From Gigaspora margarita (taxonomy: Eukaryota > Glomeromycota > Glomeromycetes > Diversisporales > Gigasporaceae), in the NCBI GenBank assembly GCA_009809945.1, contig WTPW01000424.1, forward strand, positions 105,494-169,493: 64,000 bases of DNA, written 5' to 3'. Below are positions 8,797 to 21,788 of the stretch, in pieces; the stretch's first letter is position 1; every line of letters begins with the position of its first letter. The notes beneath the pieces are model-generated. The model saw only the letters and a program-made list of their open reading frames with translations. It was not told where the DNA came from and made no database searches. Position numbers and translations under genes: made by a program.

Positions 8797-11700
8797 TTTT
8801 TTTTTTTTTTTAAGCAGTCCTATCTTTATTAATTATTTGAACTACAAAGTAAATTACACTATCGTATATTCTACCTGTCTATTGTTCTATCTAATAATGA
8901 CTCACCAAGCTAATGCCCAATGCGACCTGCCAAAACAACTTTCTGTTTCACCTCAGATTCTTAACTTGCTAAGAATTTTGTAATCATTATGATTAACCCC
9001 CAATGATTATTAACTGGCCGTTGTATGCCTTGTCAAGAGTGCTTAACAATTAAATTGTCTAACTTTGAGTAAAGAAGACCAAGCTGGTTTCTTTCTCCAT
9101 ACTTTCCAATTTTCAACTATACCCTCCTTCATTTTTGTGACGTCTTCTTTTTCCCTCGCCTTCTTGAGTTTTTGGTCTTGACTGTTTTCCGTCTCTATGT
9201 TCCTACGAGGTTTTTTGTTCTCCTTTCCTAACATGTTATTTTCTTTTGGCTTCTCACATTTTCTCATTTTACTTCTTTTATCCTCTTTCGATATACCTTT
9301 GGCTGTTTCCCATTCTACTACCAATTCACAGTGGAAGCTCCAGATGTGTTTGTAAAACTGCTTCTTAAACCATTTTACTATAGCCTGTATATATCTGGAT
9401 ATTTTGCCTATATGACCGGTTATGAGTTATATTGCTGTCACGACTGATCTTGTTACTAGACCTCGTATTAGTTTTTTTCTTACGGCGAACTTTTCTTCTT
9501 GCTGTACTCTGAATGTGTTATCCTTTATAGTTGCCGAGTTTAGTTGCTGTGTCAGGTTTTCGATCTCTACCAGTTTCTTAATGAGTTCGCTTATTTCCTT
9601 TTCAAGAATGTCCCAAAGTAGCTGTAGCACAGAGCATTCAGCTAGGTGGTCCATAGTTTCTGGTTCCCTCCGACAAATAACGCACGTGTTCTCGCTATAT
9701 ATACTACCCTTCCTCCTATTAAGTACCTGCATTGTTGGTAACAAATTATTTAAACATTTAACCCTAAAAATCCAATCCCTGTTTTCTACACTACTTCTAC
9801 ATTTCTGACCCTTAACTCCTTCAATATTCCTCCATACTTCCTTCCATACTACCGTGTCCTTTTCCTCCTCCGTATTAACCCATTTTGTGATGCTTTTCAA
9901 ACATGACCATTTTATATCTATGCAAACTTTAGTCAGTTGCGTAATGAAGCTCCTTGTCCTGTCATCAACTCTGATATTTTTCTATTTCAGTTCGGTGCAT
10001 GCGCCTTTGTTCCACGGCCATTTGGGTACTAGGATTCTATCACTCAAAGACCTTTTTTAGCTAATTTGTCAGCTTTTTCATTTTCTATGATTCCGCTATG
10101 TTCTTTCACTTTTCTGAGTCTTAGCTTGAGCTCCTTTATTTGTACCAGACAGTTGATGTGTTCTAGCAGGCATAGATTTTTCCTTTTTAAATTTCACTAT
10201 TTTTCCCTTTTGTCTTGCCTGCTCGAATTGCCTGAATTGCTACTGCGCTATCCATATATATTGTTACTGCTGCTTTCGTAGGCACAACCAGCAAGGCAGA
10301 CCATATGGCTGTGAGTTCTGCTCTAGTGGACGATAGCCAATCTCTAATTGCACCTTTAAATTCTGCAAGCTCCTGCCTGGGTGCCTTTTCTTTTTCACTT
10401 TTTATAGCCACCTAACCTAGGCACATCCTTTTCTTTTCTGGGTCCTCTTCACCGTTAAGCAGAGAGCCGTCGGTATAAAAGCAAATTGATTTCTGTGATG
10501 CCAGTTCCTGTCCGATCGTACAAAGTTCTTGTGTGACTTCTGAGTTTTCAAGGAAGCTTTTTATAAGTTCTTTTTCTATAGTATGAACTATGATACTCTC
10601 GAATTGTTGTTCATTTGCTTCTTCATTTGTGGCACCTATCTTTCTTCTCTTGTTTATTGCAACTTTTGCCAAGTAACTTAGCGGGGTGACAAAGTGACGA
10701 TTATGGTCGCTCGAATGTTCAGTCTCAACCAGTTTTGCGTCGAATGCAATATTTGTGTTTCCTCTGCCTTTTTTGACCAAGCAGGCATTGTCGTGCTCTA
10801 CTTTTTCTACCTGATTAAGGTCACATCCCTTACACTTTTTCACAGTTAGACTACTATCGTATTCCCTTTTTACAGCTTGCCAGTGTTCGATTAACAGATG
10901 TTTCTTATACCCTTTTTGAACTACCCTTCCTATTTCGTGCCCTTCTGCTATATTTACAAGGACCCAGTCCTTTACCCTCCTGTCTTCACTTATCTCAGAG
11001 GGTATGATTATCGGACTGAGTATGTTAGGCTCTATTATTTTGAAGGATGGTTTGACTCGTCTGCTATCGGCATCTACCAGTACTAGTTCTTCTATTTTTG
11101 TGAACCATGCTGGTTTTCTTCCTGCAGCATTTTGTTTTTTGCTCTTTCTAATTTGCTTCCATGTGCCTAGCATACTTCCCGAGTAATCAGTTAGCTGCTC
11201 TAAGAAAAACAAACCTAGTTTCTTTTCCCAGCAGAAGCTGTTCAGATCTCTTTGGTTTAATAAGCCCGCAATTTCTGTACCTTTTTCTGCTAACTATAAG
11301 TTCTTCTCCATTTCTTCTAACCGCACGTTCAAGTTCATTCTTCTTGCTTCGGTTAGAATTTTGTACACCAGATTGTGTTTGAGCTTGACAGTCTCTAATC
11401 TTTGTAGCTCTAGAGTGGTAATGCATATTCCACTCTTGCAGTCAAGCTGTGCTTGTTTGATTCGTAGCCATGTTGCCTTGCCTACATCCCCTTTACTATT
11501 TAGTCACTTCCTCAGTTCTGTGATATGGTGTGCCATTTGATTTTGCCAAAGTGTTCTTAGGCCTACTAAATTTCTATGTGCAAGGATCGAGTTTGCCGCT
11601 ATCGATGCCATGTCTGACTTGTTCTTGATTACCATCAGAACTGGACTTTGTAATCTATCAAACTGCTCCTTTTTAAGGATACAGTGCTGTAGTCTATACT

Positions 11701-12500
11701 CAAGTCGGGGAATAAGTATGCGGTTGTTAATATAGACTAATTGTACCAGGGATGCACGCTTCTTGCTAATTGCTTTAATGACTGTATTGACCTTTTTCTT
11801 GACTAGATCAATAGTGTGGTGGTGGTTAGGGGAGCGCCATTTATCAGGTGATTAGGGTCTACTAAGTAACTACCCCCCCTACCCCCACCTGATAATAAAT
11901 ACTGCAATTTGATTGGCTAAAATTTTTTAAAATTTTAAAAAATTTTAAAATTTAATATTAAATAAAATTTGAACCAACAATCTGTTTTGGATGATTTTAC
12001 TACCAAAATGTTCGTCTCAATGAGACGATTCCAACGAGCCTAAATCGTCAAAATCCATTCACTGGATCCCAAGATCATTATAAATTTGTATTGCTTTAAT
12101 TATATTAGTTTTGTATATATTAAAAACTATTTTTAAAGTTCTTATAAACTTTAACATTGAATAACTTGTGAACCAGTAATCCGTTTTAGATGATTTTACT
12201 ACCAAAATGCTCGCCTCAGTGAGACGATACTGATGAACCTAAAATCGTTAAATTTTGATCACGGAATCCCAAGATCGTTATAGATTTGTGTTATTTTTAA
12301 TTAATTTAATATATTTTATATTAATATAACACAAATCTATAACGATCTTGGGATCCCGTGATCAGAATTTAACAATTTTAGATTCATTAGAATCGTCTCA
12401 CTGAGACGAGCATTTTGGTAGTAAAATCATCTAAAACGGATCACTGGTTCACAAGTTATTCAATGTTAAAGTTTATAAGAATTTTAATAATAATTTTTAA

Positions 12501-13694
12501 TATAAGGTAGATATGCCTAATTCGGCGCACCTAAGTTCTACGATGAATACCACGTGATATATCGATCAGAATCGGATGATTTTGGTACCATTCGATTCGT
12601 CTCATCGAGACGAATCGAAAGATACCAAAATCACCCGAATCTGATCACTCAATCATAAGATATCGCATTTTAACGATTATCTTAAAACATAGTCCAATTT
12701 TGGCGCAGTGCCTAATTCGGCGCACTAACAATATCTTACGAACTGTTGATCAGAATCACGTGATTTTGGTACCATTCGATTCGTCTCATCGAGACGAATC
12801 GAATGGTACCAAATCATATGATTCTGACCGATAGTTCACAAGATATTATCATTTACCCAAATAACCTATTTTATATATAATCTTAGAAAATTAGTACAAA
12901 ATCGTAGATAAATTTTGATAGACCGGTCCGTTTTTGACAATTTTACTGCCAAAATGACCGCCTTGAAGAGACGATTCCAAGAGCTCAAAATCGTTAAAAT
13001 CCAATCACGGGATCACAAGATCGTTAGGATTTTTGTATTACTTTGAATAAAAATTAATTAGTTTAACTAATCTAATTTTCATCAAATAATAAGAAAATCT
13101 TTAACGATCTTGTGATCCTGTGATTAGATTTTAACAATTTTGGGCTCGTTGGAATCGTCTCTTCAAGGCGGTTAATTTGGTGGTAAAATCATCAAAAANG
13201 AAGAGACGATTCCAACGAGCTCAAAATCGTTAAAATCCAATCACGGGATCACAAGATCGTTAGGATTTTCGTATTACTTTGAATAAAAATTAATTAGTTT
13301 AACTAATCTAATTTTCATCAAATAATAAGAAAATCTTTAACGATCTTGTGATCCTGTGATTAGATTTTAACAATTTTGGGCTCGTTGGAATCGTCTCTTC
13401 AAGGCGGTTAATTTGGTGGTAAAATCATCAAAAATGGACCAATCTGTCAAAAGTTATCAACGATTTTATGTTGATTTCAAATTTTGCTTTACACAGGTTA
13501 TTTTGATTAAATGATGATATCTTGCGAACTATCGATCATAATCGCATAATTTTAGTACCATCTGACTCGTCTCATCGTGACGAATCGAATGGTACCAAAA
13601 TCGTATAATTTGATCAGTGGTTCACAAGATATCATTAGTGATCTTTAGTGCGCCGAATTAGGCACTGCGCCAAATTAGGCATATCTACCTTATA
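12501..13694. mobile_element. Nested foldback element ending TATAAGGTAGATATGCC
   Basis: Left end TATAAGGTAGATATGCCTAA and the inverted copy ending at 13694; both ends carry TTCGGCGCA-like words. It sits inside the Harbinger-like element. The interior is a series of inverted arms around GTCTCATCGAGAC palindromes (12598-12616, 12782-12796, 13569-13580) and GGTACC-containing words. TA duplication is likely but cannot be separated from the TATA end. Confidence 0.65.
12955..13440. repeat. About 240-bp near-exact tandem duplication joined at an N
   Basis: The segment from GAAGAGACGATTCC (about 12964) to ATCATCAAAAA (about 13197) is repeated from 13200 to 13437 with very few differences. A single N at 13199 sits exactly at the join. 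This looks like a read-overlap or contig-join artefact rather than biology, though a true duplication cannot be excluded. Confidence 0.7.
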
Positions 13695-16600
13695 CAAAAC
13701 TAATATAATTAAAGCAATACAAATTTATAACGATCTTGGGATCCAGTAATTGGATTTTGATGATTTTAGGCTCGTTGGAATCGTCTCATTAAGACGAACA
13801 GCTTGGTAGTAAAATCATCCAAAACGAATCATTAGTTCAAATTTTATTTAATATTAAAGTTTAAAAATTTTTAAAATTTTAAAAAATTTTAAAAAATTTT
13901 AGCCAATCAAAAGTTATCTACTATTAGGACCTGATAATTTTCTGACCCCCCACCCACCTAAAAAATCAGGTGATAAATGGCGCTCCCCTTAGAGCTACTC
14001 GATAGCCAAATACCCAGGAATCGAGTTGATTCACTTTTTTTTTTCATTATTTTTTCCTTGCTATTTGTTCCGTATTCAATGAATCTTCGCTCTTTACTTC
14101 TCGTTCCGACCACTAGCAGTTCTGATTTTTTACTGTAAATTTCGATATCATTTAAATTGTAAAATTCTGTTGTGATGTCCAGAATTTTTCCTAATCCTTC
14201 CTTACTTTGTGCTATAAAGGTCGTATCATCGGCATATGCTATAATCGGAACCTGTATACTTTGGGTATTATACTTATTGGTACCCAAATCTACTGGCCAC
14301 TCCACTGCTAGGTTGTACCTGACTCCTTGTTGATTCTGAATTTCGACCAGGAGCGGGTCATAAATATTCTCCAGATCAGAGGGGAGATTACTTCCCCCTG
14401 ATCAATACCATCATCTGCTACTAGTTTCTCTGTTGTACCAAAACTTCCATTTCTCGATTTCTGAACAAATTGAGGATGAAGTTGATTGTGATCTCAGGAA
14501 TCTTTATTCTCTGCATCACTAATTCTAGCATATTTAGTCCCACTGAATCAAATGCCTTTTTCATATCTTGGAACAGTACCCAGATTTCCTATTTTCTCTC
14601 CTTTGCATCTTCTAACAAGCAGTTGATAAGATGAATAGAGCGGCTATGTCTTCTTCAGAAAGGCCGGCAAAGTTTCTGCCCTTCAAAATGTTTTTTCCTT
14701 TAATGACCTCAACTAGTCTGTTCGACACTATTCTTACTACTATTTTCTGAAAGGCCTCTAATAGCAGTATTGGTCTTACATTGTTTAAGTTGTAACACCA
14801 GTCCTCTGTTTTCGGTATTGGGTACAGGACTCCTAGTTTCCATTTCTTTGGCATCGTGCCCTCTTTTATACATTTTGAAGCAAAGTTTATAAAAAGTCGT
14901 TTTGTTGCCTTTTCTACATTTTTGATTAGTGGGTACACAATCTCTAAGGCACCTAGAGCTGATTTGTGTTTTATCGATTCTAAGGCCTTTAGCCATTCAC
15001 CCTCCTCTACTGTTTTTGGCATGTTTCCGAACCATGCTTCTTCGATATCCTGCCTCGGACTATATTGTCTTTTCTATCCGGTAGGCAAGGCCTCTTGTGG
15101 GAGTGTTTTACGCTTCTGGAACTGATTTTCAAAGTGAGCTTTTACCTCCTGCAGGACTTCTTCTGGCTCGTATATTAGGTTGATTTCTTCTTCTGACCCT
15201 TTAACTACTCTTTCTATTTTTATTTGGCGATGTGGCTTCTCTAATAGGCTGCTTATCATTTTTCTTTGATTTGTTACTATAGCATCAAATCTGGCTTCTA
15301 TTCGTACTCTTATCTCTTCTTCTTCTGTTTTCTTTAGTTTGAGACGCTACTCCTTGTATAGCAGTTTGGCCCATCTCTTCAGATTCTTCTGATTTATTGA
15401 CTCCTCATTTAGTGCTGTTTCTTCAAAGTCTAGCTCTGCTGTCTTTTTTAATTGCGCTAGAAGCTCCTGTATTTCCTTTTTATCTCTTTCTGTTATAGAG
15501 CTCCTTTTTACTTTTCTGTAACTACAGTTGATCTTTTTTATCGCAAGTCTGAGCTTTTTTTCCTCTGCAGCCTCACTACTAATCCTTTTAATTTCTGGTG
15601 TCTTTCATTTCTTTGGTAGACTATTGTTTGCTACTGATCTAATACATTCCTCTATAATATCCCATTCGTCATCTAGAGTATTAGGTTTGCTTTTCTTCCA
15701 TTTTCGTAGCAACTTCTTGTCTAGTGCACTACTATATTGTTCCCATTCCTCCTTTGACACTTTGTCTACTTCAATGTTTATTCTTTTTTTGTTCTATCGT
15801 TTAACTTTGGCAGCCTCTCTGAATCTCAAGTCAATTTCTGTAACAATACTAGCTCTAATTAATTTGTGATCACTTATTGTGTAGCATATCATCTTATCGA
15901 CTTTGCTGTAAACTATGTTGCTCTTCCACATATTTGAGACCCAGATATAGTTGATTCTTGTATTTGCATTACTGTTTGACCATGTTGGTGCCTAACTTTC
16001 TTCTTGTGTGTCGTGGAAGTTCTTTTCCTCCAGAAAGGCTACAATTTTTTCCTTAGATTTTGGTTCGGATTGGTAGTCTGTGCTTTGTTACATTTTGTTC
16101 TGCTACAATTTGATGTACTGCCCTCAGATGCTGCTCCTCTATCAAAATTTAGGTCACCTAATACAACAAATCTTTGCGCCTTTTTCGACCGCTTCTTTGT
16201 ACTTTTCCTAAGTTGTCTTAGAATTTCCTCTTGAACTATCTTGTCGTTTGGAGCAACGTATAGGTAAATAACCACAATTGACAGTCTTTTAAAGTCTAGC
16301 GTTAGACAAGCATAGTATGGACTGTCCTTGTCCAAGTGGGTAATATGCCTTTCCCAATGTTTCTTAATCAGAATTCCCAATCCTGAACCTTTCATTTTGT
16401 TGTCTTCTGCGCTTGTCCAGAATCCCTTGTACACGCATTGTTTATCTAGCAAATACGTTCCTTCTCTACTATTTATATTTGTTTCACCTAACCCTAAAAT
16501 ATCTATGTCCTTACTTTTTGCAAAATCTATTACCGCTTTTAACTTATTTTTATTGCTTTTAATTCTATTAATATTGTGAAAACCAATGTTTAGAATATTA

Positions 16601-16805
16601 AATTGTTCGTACTTAGTTCCTTTTCCTTTTCTCGTTTTGCCCATTTTATTGTGCATGTTCAGGGGCAGTCTATTAATATCAAGAACTGCGAGCTCCCCTG
16701 GCATGTTCTGTAGTTCAACTGGTGCGAAAATTAGGAGCGGTGAGCAATTCTCCTGCCCATTACACTGTTAGAGGTTTCAATTTGTCATGACTCTAATCTT
16801 GCTAA

Positions 16806-16956
16806 GGGGAGTGACAAAAATTAGGTGATTTTTTAGGGGGGGAGGGGGGTAAAAAAAGTTGAAATTACATATAAGAACCTGACTATATATATATTAAAGA
16901 AGAGGAAGGGAGTAGACCTCTGATAAAAAATAATCAGGTGATTAATGACACGGCCC
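16806..16956. mobile_element. Harbinger-like MITE, 151 bp, inside the LINE between ORF1 and ORF2
   Basis: Starts GGGGAGTGACAAAAAT, ends ATTAATGACACGGCCC, TAA on both sides (16803-16805 and 16957-16959). Related copies are at 22307-22458 and 51804-51954. The inner words AGGTGATTTTTTAG and AATCAGGTGATTAATG form the imperfect inverted repeat. Confidence 0.82.
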
Positions 16957-16959
16957 TAA

Positions 16960-18344
16960 CCTATCGAGAATTTGTACAAGCATGTCTTGTGTATTCTGAT
17001 TCCTCCTGTTCTCTTCCTTTTGAGGTATCTCTCTCTGGGTCTTGAAACTTGTTCCTTTTCCTTTGTCTAGTACCTTTGTAGACATGCTTGCCGTTATGGT
17101 TCCCATTTGATTTTCTGTCCTAATCGGTCTAAGGACCCTTTTCTGTTGTGAGTCTTTCCCCTGAACCCTCCTTTCTAACTCTTCACTATTTTTATTTCTG
17201 TTTTGTTTAGGCCTTCATGCCCTCTCAGTTCCATTAAGATTCATTGCTACATCTTTTGTATCATTATCTTGAGGCTCTATGTACATACAGCTACTATGGC
17301 TTGTAGACCAGTATAATCTAGTATTGTAATAGTATAACTTCTTCTTCAAAGCCTCTTGTAAATCGTTATCAGACTCAAAGAACACTGATGCTGATGTTCT
17401 TTGATTATAATTGCTATTATATGATATGTATATAGCTTTTGTATTAATTCCTTTAAGTTGACACATTTGCGTAGTTTCTATTGCTGTTCTTGGAAGATTT
17501 CTAATAACCACTTTGAATTCTGCTCTATTTTCAAGCACTTCTTTTGCAAATGATCCTTCCGAAATTCTGCATATTCGGCCTTCTTCGAAGTGAATTGCCC
17601 ATACTTTTTTGAAAGCAATCTCTCGTTGCTTGTTCCAAAAGACAATATTAAATGATACTGCCTTCTTTCTATTTTGTTTGCACCATTCTATGAAGTATGA
17701 TCTTTCATAAAATTGTAGGCTTCTTCTTACTCTTGCCGACTTTGTATTTTCTGAGATTTCCTACATAGTGTATGTGTAAGCTATTTTGGTTTTTTCCATT
17801 AGTACTGGAGTATCAATTCTTGTGTCTGCTTCTTGTGCGTTAGTGATTGTTAATTCCTTCTTGTCATCTTTGTTGATACTTCCTAGTACTGCTTCTTTCT
17901 CTGGAACTTCTTCACTGGTATACTGAGACTGCTACTTTTAACATCACTTTCTTTTATAATCGTTTTCATTTCTTTATCTTTAATTTCAGTTAGGCCATAG
18001 TCGATAGAGCCACATTCTTGCTCTAGCAGAAGATTTTTTATTACTTCCTTCTCATTAGTTGTGCTCTGTTTTCCTTCTTCCTTCTTCAACTCTTTTGTCT
18101 TTAAATATTCCATGTAGTCGTATAGTTCGAAGATACACCAGCACATACATATAAATTCTGGTTCTGCTCCTACTATTGCTGTGATTTCCTTGTCTTTCCT
18201 TAATGCATTGACCCTATGTTCTCGTAAAATTTCTCTGCGCTCTTTTTTCGAAGACTTAAAAATGTTTTGGTATCTGAAAAATTTGGTTTCCTATTTTATA
18301 TCTGTAGAAGTTGATTGATTATCGTATAGTACTGGTTTCTGCAT
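16960..18344 (-). pseudogene. LINE ORF1 with RRM-like domain (disrupted)
   Basis: Upstream of ORF2 in the same LINE. The first ATG in a plausible place is at 18344 (MQKPVLYDNQSTST), soon broken by a shift. Protein-like sequence continues as KKERREILREHRVNALRKD and CWCIFELYDYMEYLKT. The best domain is at about 17290-17530: VVIRNLPRTAIE (RNP2-like) and SASVFFESDNDLQEAL (RNP1-like), consistent with an RNA-recognition motif, as many LINE ORF1 proteins carry. The C-terminal part (17215-16970) is basic and Q/R/N rich. Its likely role is nucleic-acid binding for the LINE particle. No zinc knuckle was found in the readable part. Confidence 0.75.
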
Positions 18345-18817
18345 ATTGTGTTGTAGCTATTTTCTAAAAATAGATTTCCTAATCTGTTAGTGTGGCTTGC
18401 GTATTTGTTGTTTTCTACTTGACGTGTTTGTTTATTTGATAGCCCAATATGGCTGTATTTATTTTATTTTGTTCCCGTGTATTTGTTGTTGTTACGTGTA
18501 ATCTGCAGTACCAGGTGAATGACAAACATCCACTTTTTTGTAAAACTAAAAAACAGAAAGGTTTAAGTAAAAATGTTTTTCTAAGCAGGTGATACTAGTT
18601 GTTATTTTTTCGTATAGTCTATGCTATTGCAGTATCGTTTCCCAATACAGAGCTTGTCTTCTTTTTATTTATTCTTTACTGTTCTCTATTGTCACTAGTT
18701 GAAAATTTCAGCTTTCTTGTAACCGAATTTGGAATTGAGGATCAGCAGAAAGAGTTCCCTTTTATATTTAATTATTTATACATGTAAAATAAAATTATAA
18801 ACAGATTATTTTATTTA

Positions 18818-21221
18818 CCATAAATCACCGAAAATAAGCACCTCCTAAAAATAAGCACCCCCTATAATAATTGTAAATTTCTGAAAATAAGCACCCTAAC
18901 TGAAATTAGCTGTGATCTACATAATTTAATGTTATAAATCAAACCTTAAAATTTTCGTGCAATCTACTTGGACTAATATTTGAAATAGTTCGATTATATT
19001 CGAAATTAATCTACAAGCTCTGTATTACAAGATTAGATTAGATCTTTTGTTTATAAAGAACTCTGGATATCTCTCATATAGGTTATAACTGATCTGTACG
19101 AATTTTAAGGTTTTTGCTACTTCTAAAATCAAGTAAATTTGCTAAAAATTCAATTATTATATTAAGTTTTTATAGTAATTTGCTAAAAACTAGATGATTA
19201 CATTTAGATAGTGCTCTTAGGTTCAGGTGTTTTAAAAAAAATTGTTCAGCATATAAAAATAGGGAATTGCTATTCGCATCATGGATTTTTGCTATTCATA
19301 CTATAGTACATAAATATTTTAATTTTTGAAAACTTTTATTAATATTATCTCTATAAGTTCTTGATCAAATTTAATAAAAATTTTTTTATTTGAATTTTAT
19401 GGATTCGTAGAATTAAAATAAAAAAATTTTCATCAAATTTGGTCAAGAACTCGTAGAGATATCTTTGATGAAAGTTTCTGTAAACAAGTTTAACGCAGCT
19501 TCTTTGTAATGTTTTTTTTTGTTTTTTTTAAAATAATCCACTATTCGGCGATGATTTACAAGAAATTTTACTATGCTAACTAAAAAAAATTATAACAAGA
19601 CTTGTAGTGCATGTCATAGACTAATGGAATCTCAATTTTATAAAAAAGTATTGAAAACTCGTGAAGATATTACCGTTTTTGTAAATTCGGATGCATATGT
19701 TTTCGCAAGTTTTCGCCTAAACTTCAAATTATCCTGAAGCATATTCTCAAAATGAAACCTCCAAAATGTGACTAAATAAGTTAATAGAATAGGTATTTGA
19801 AAGTCTTTAGTTAAAATTTCATCAAAAACAGATTAATATTGACGAAGTTATGATGATTTTTCAATTTGCTTCCAGATTAGAGATTTTCTAAAATTTACAA
19901 TTTTGATGAAAACAGAAAAATTCCATCATAAGCTAGATTTTTACAAGTTCAAATGAAACAAGTTACTGCGCACTAAGTAAACTTTTAGAGCATATTATTG
20001 ACTAATAGAATCTCAAATTTTATGAAAAATGTTAAAAACTCATGAAGATATTAATGTTTTTGTAAATTCAGATGCATACGTTTTTGCAAACAATTTTGGC
20101 ACGTGATATACGTTTTTGGAAATAGAAAAAATCTTTAATCAAAGATTTCTCTATAAGTACTTGTCAAAATTTGATAAAAATTTTTTTATTTGAATTCTAT
20201 ATAGTTGTAGAATTAAAATAAAAAAAATCTATCGAATTTGGTCAAAAACTCGTAGAGAAATCTTTGATAAAGGATTTTTTCTATTTTCAAAAACGTATAT
20301 CACATGCCAAAATTGTTTGCAAAAAATATATGCATCTGAATTTACAAAAACTTTAATATCTTTACGAGTTTTCAACATTTTTTTATAAAATTTGATATTC
20401 TATTAGTCAATAATATGCTCTAAAAGTTTACTTAGTGCACAGGAACTTGTTTCATTTGAACTTGTAAAAATCTAGCCTGTGATGGAATATTTCTGTTTTT
20501 CTGAAAATTGTAAATTTTAGAAAATTCTAAATCTGGAAGCAAATTGAAAAATCATCATAACTTCGTCAATATTAACCTGTTTTTGATGAAATTTTAACTA
20601 AAGACTTTCAAATATCTATTCTATTAACTTACTTAGTCACGTTTTGGAGGTTTCATTTTGAGAAAGTGCTTCAGGATGCATTTGAAGTTTAGGTGAAAAT
20701 TTGCGAAAACATATGTATTCGAATTTACAAAAACGTTAATATTTTCACGAGTTTTCAATACTTTTTTATAAAATTTGAGATTCTATTAGTCTATGATATG
20801 TGCTACAAGTCTTGTTATAAAATTTTTTTAGTTAGCATAGTAAAATTTCTTGTAAATCATCACCGAATAGTAGATTATTTTGAAAAGACAAAAATTATTA
20901 TATAAATTACTAACTAATTTACTTAATAATAATTATTTGTTTATTGACATACAATCAAGATCAATGATCGTAATACATATGCAGGATAAGTACCAAGTTG
21001 CTATTGATACTAAAGCCCAATTATATGCTACAACTACTTTTCAATTGTAATTATCACTTTGTTCTGTATAGGCATTAATAATTTGTTATATCCAGATAGA
21101 TTATAATCAAAATATAGTATATGTGATCAAAAATTTTCAATGAAGATCATTCAAAATGTTTATTCAAAAATAAGCACACCCTACATATTGGGAGAGTGTG
21201 CTTATTTTTAGCGATTTACAG
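18818..21221. mobile_element. Mariner-like foldback element, 2.4 kb, TSD TA
   Basis: The left end CCATAAATCACCGAAAATAAG and the inverted right end (CTGTAAATCGCTAAAAATAAG read on the other strand) are flanked by TA (18816-18817 and 21222-21223). The interior is a long imperfect palindrome with arms of roughly 19500-20190 and 20191-20890, containing GAAACCTCCAAAA / TTTTGGAGGTTTC and TTGATAAAAATTTTTTT hairpins. No transposase was seen; small frames (for example 20693-20905) are by-products of the arms. Confidence 0.72.
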
Positions 21222-21475
21222 TACTTTTTTTTTATTATGTTTCAAGATAACCTATTTATTTTACAATCATTTATAATAAATTTATTAAGTTAACCTAAAA
21301 ACTTCCATTAAGTAATCTTGAAGAAAATATTTTTGACTTATAAAATCTTAATTTTTATGAAAAAATATTGAAAATTCATAGAGAAATTAACGATTTTGCA
21401 AATTTAAATATCAACTTTTTACTAATTTTTGTTCGATTCTAGAAGGACTTTGCTAATATAACATCAAAAGTGCTA

Positions 21476-21788
21476 CAGTATGTGTTCGAAAATAAGCTAC
21501 CTTTTTTGGCCAAAAAATTATACAAAAAAATGTGAAGTAGCTTATTTTCGAAATATAGAGTTTTTGAAAAAATTAAAAAATATACTAATAAAAAGTTATT
21601 CAAATGACACTAAATTTTTGTTATAGGGGTATTTTGATGTCCTGAACAAGTTTACTTAATGGCACTTTTGATATTTACTTAGTAAAATTTAAACTTTTAT
21701 ATGTAGCAACTGCTAACAGATTTTTTAAAATTTTTGAAAAAAAACAGGGGAGTAGCTTATTTTAGGTACTAGCTTATTTTCGGACATA
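21476..21788. mobile_element. Mariner-like MITE in repeat R (AAAATAAGCTACC family)
   Basis: Ends TATGTGTTCGAAAATAAGC and GCTTATTTTCGGACATA, TA on both sides. The site is uninterrupted in R copies 1 and 3. It contains AACAAGTTTACTTAATGGC. Confidence 0.78.

Larger units (their letters stand above)
11829..13988. mobile_element. Harbinger-like element inserted in LINE ORF2, TSD TTA
   Basis: TIR GGGGAGCGCCATTTATCA at the left, exact inverted copy ending at 13988, then AGGTGAT/ATCAGGTGA-type inner words. TTA flanks both sides (11826-11828 and 13989-13991). No transposase frame. The interior is built from inverted copies of a GAGACG / ATCATCC module and holds another TIR element (12501-13694). Confidence 0.85.
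9043..16704 (-). pseudogene. LINE ORF2: endonuclease, reverse transcriptase, RNase H, zinc knuckle (disrupted)
   Basis: Starts MPGELAVLDINRLPLNMHNK at 16704. The APE endonuclease lies at 16039-16650: NIGFHNINRI, DILGLGETNIN, GSGLGILIKKHWERH, VVLGDLNFD. The RT follows, with KKWKLGVLYPIPKTEDW and VRPILLLEAFQKIV near 14720-14880 and the catalytic IAYADDTTFIAQ at 14215-14251. RNase H is at about 10230-10500: CFYTDGSLLNG, STRAELTAIWSALL, YMDSAVAIQAI, supplying the D-E-D residues. CVICRREPETMDHLAEC at about 9640-9695 is a CCHC knuckle. The 3' end codes a basic tail ending at 9043. Several stops and shifts (for example near 15070, 14610-14300 and 10410) leave it inactive. A Harbinger-like element splits the post-RT segment cleanly: reading across the removed insertion restores a continuous frame. 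Confidence 0.92.
8797..18758 (-). mobile_element. Nearly complete APE-type LINE with RNase H, inactive, carrying two insertions
   Basis: Minus-strand non-LTR retrotransposon with poly(A) (poly-T 8795-8811) and a 15-bp TSD CTTTTATATTTAATT at 8782-8796 and 18759-18773. Net length is about 7.65 kb after removing the elements at 11829-13988 and 16806-16956. In transcription order: 5' leader, ORF1 with an RRM-like domain, ORF2 with endonuclease, RT, RNase H and a CCHC knuckle, and a short 3' UTR (9042-8797). APE plus RNase H fits the I/Tad group better than classical L1, but clade assignment needs a tree. Stops and frameshifts break both ORFs. It sits between two copies of repeat R. Confidence 0.93.

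Noticed and set aside
9422-11382. Plus-strand ORFs opposite the LINE
   Set aside because: Shadows of LINE ORF2 on the other strand; the minus strand carries the RNase H and zinc-knuckle motifs.
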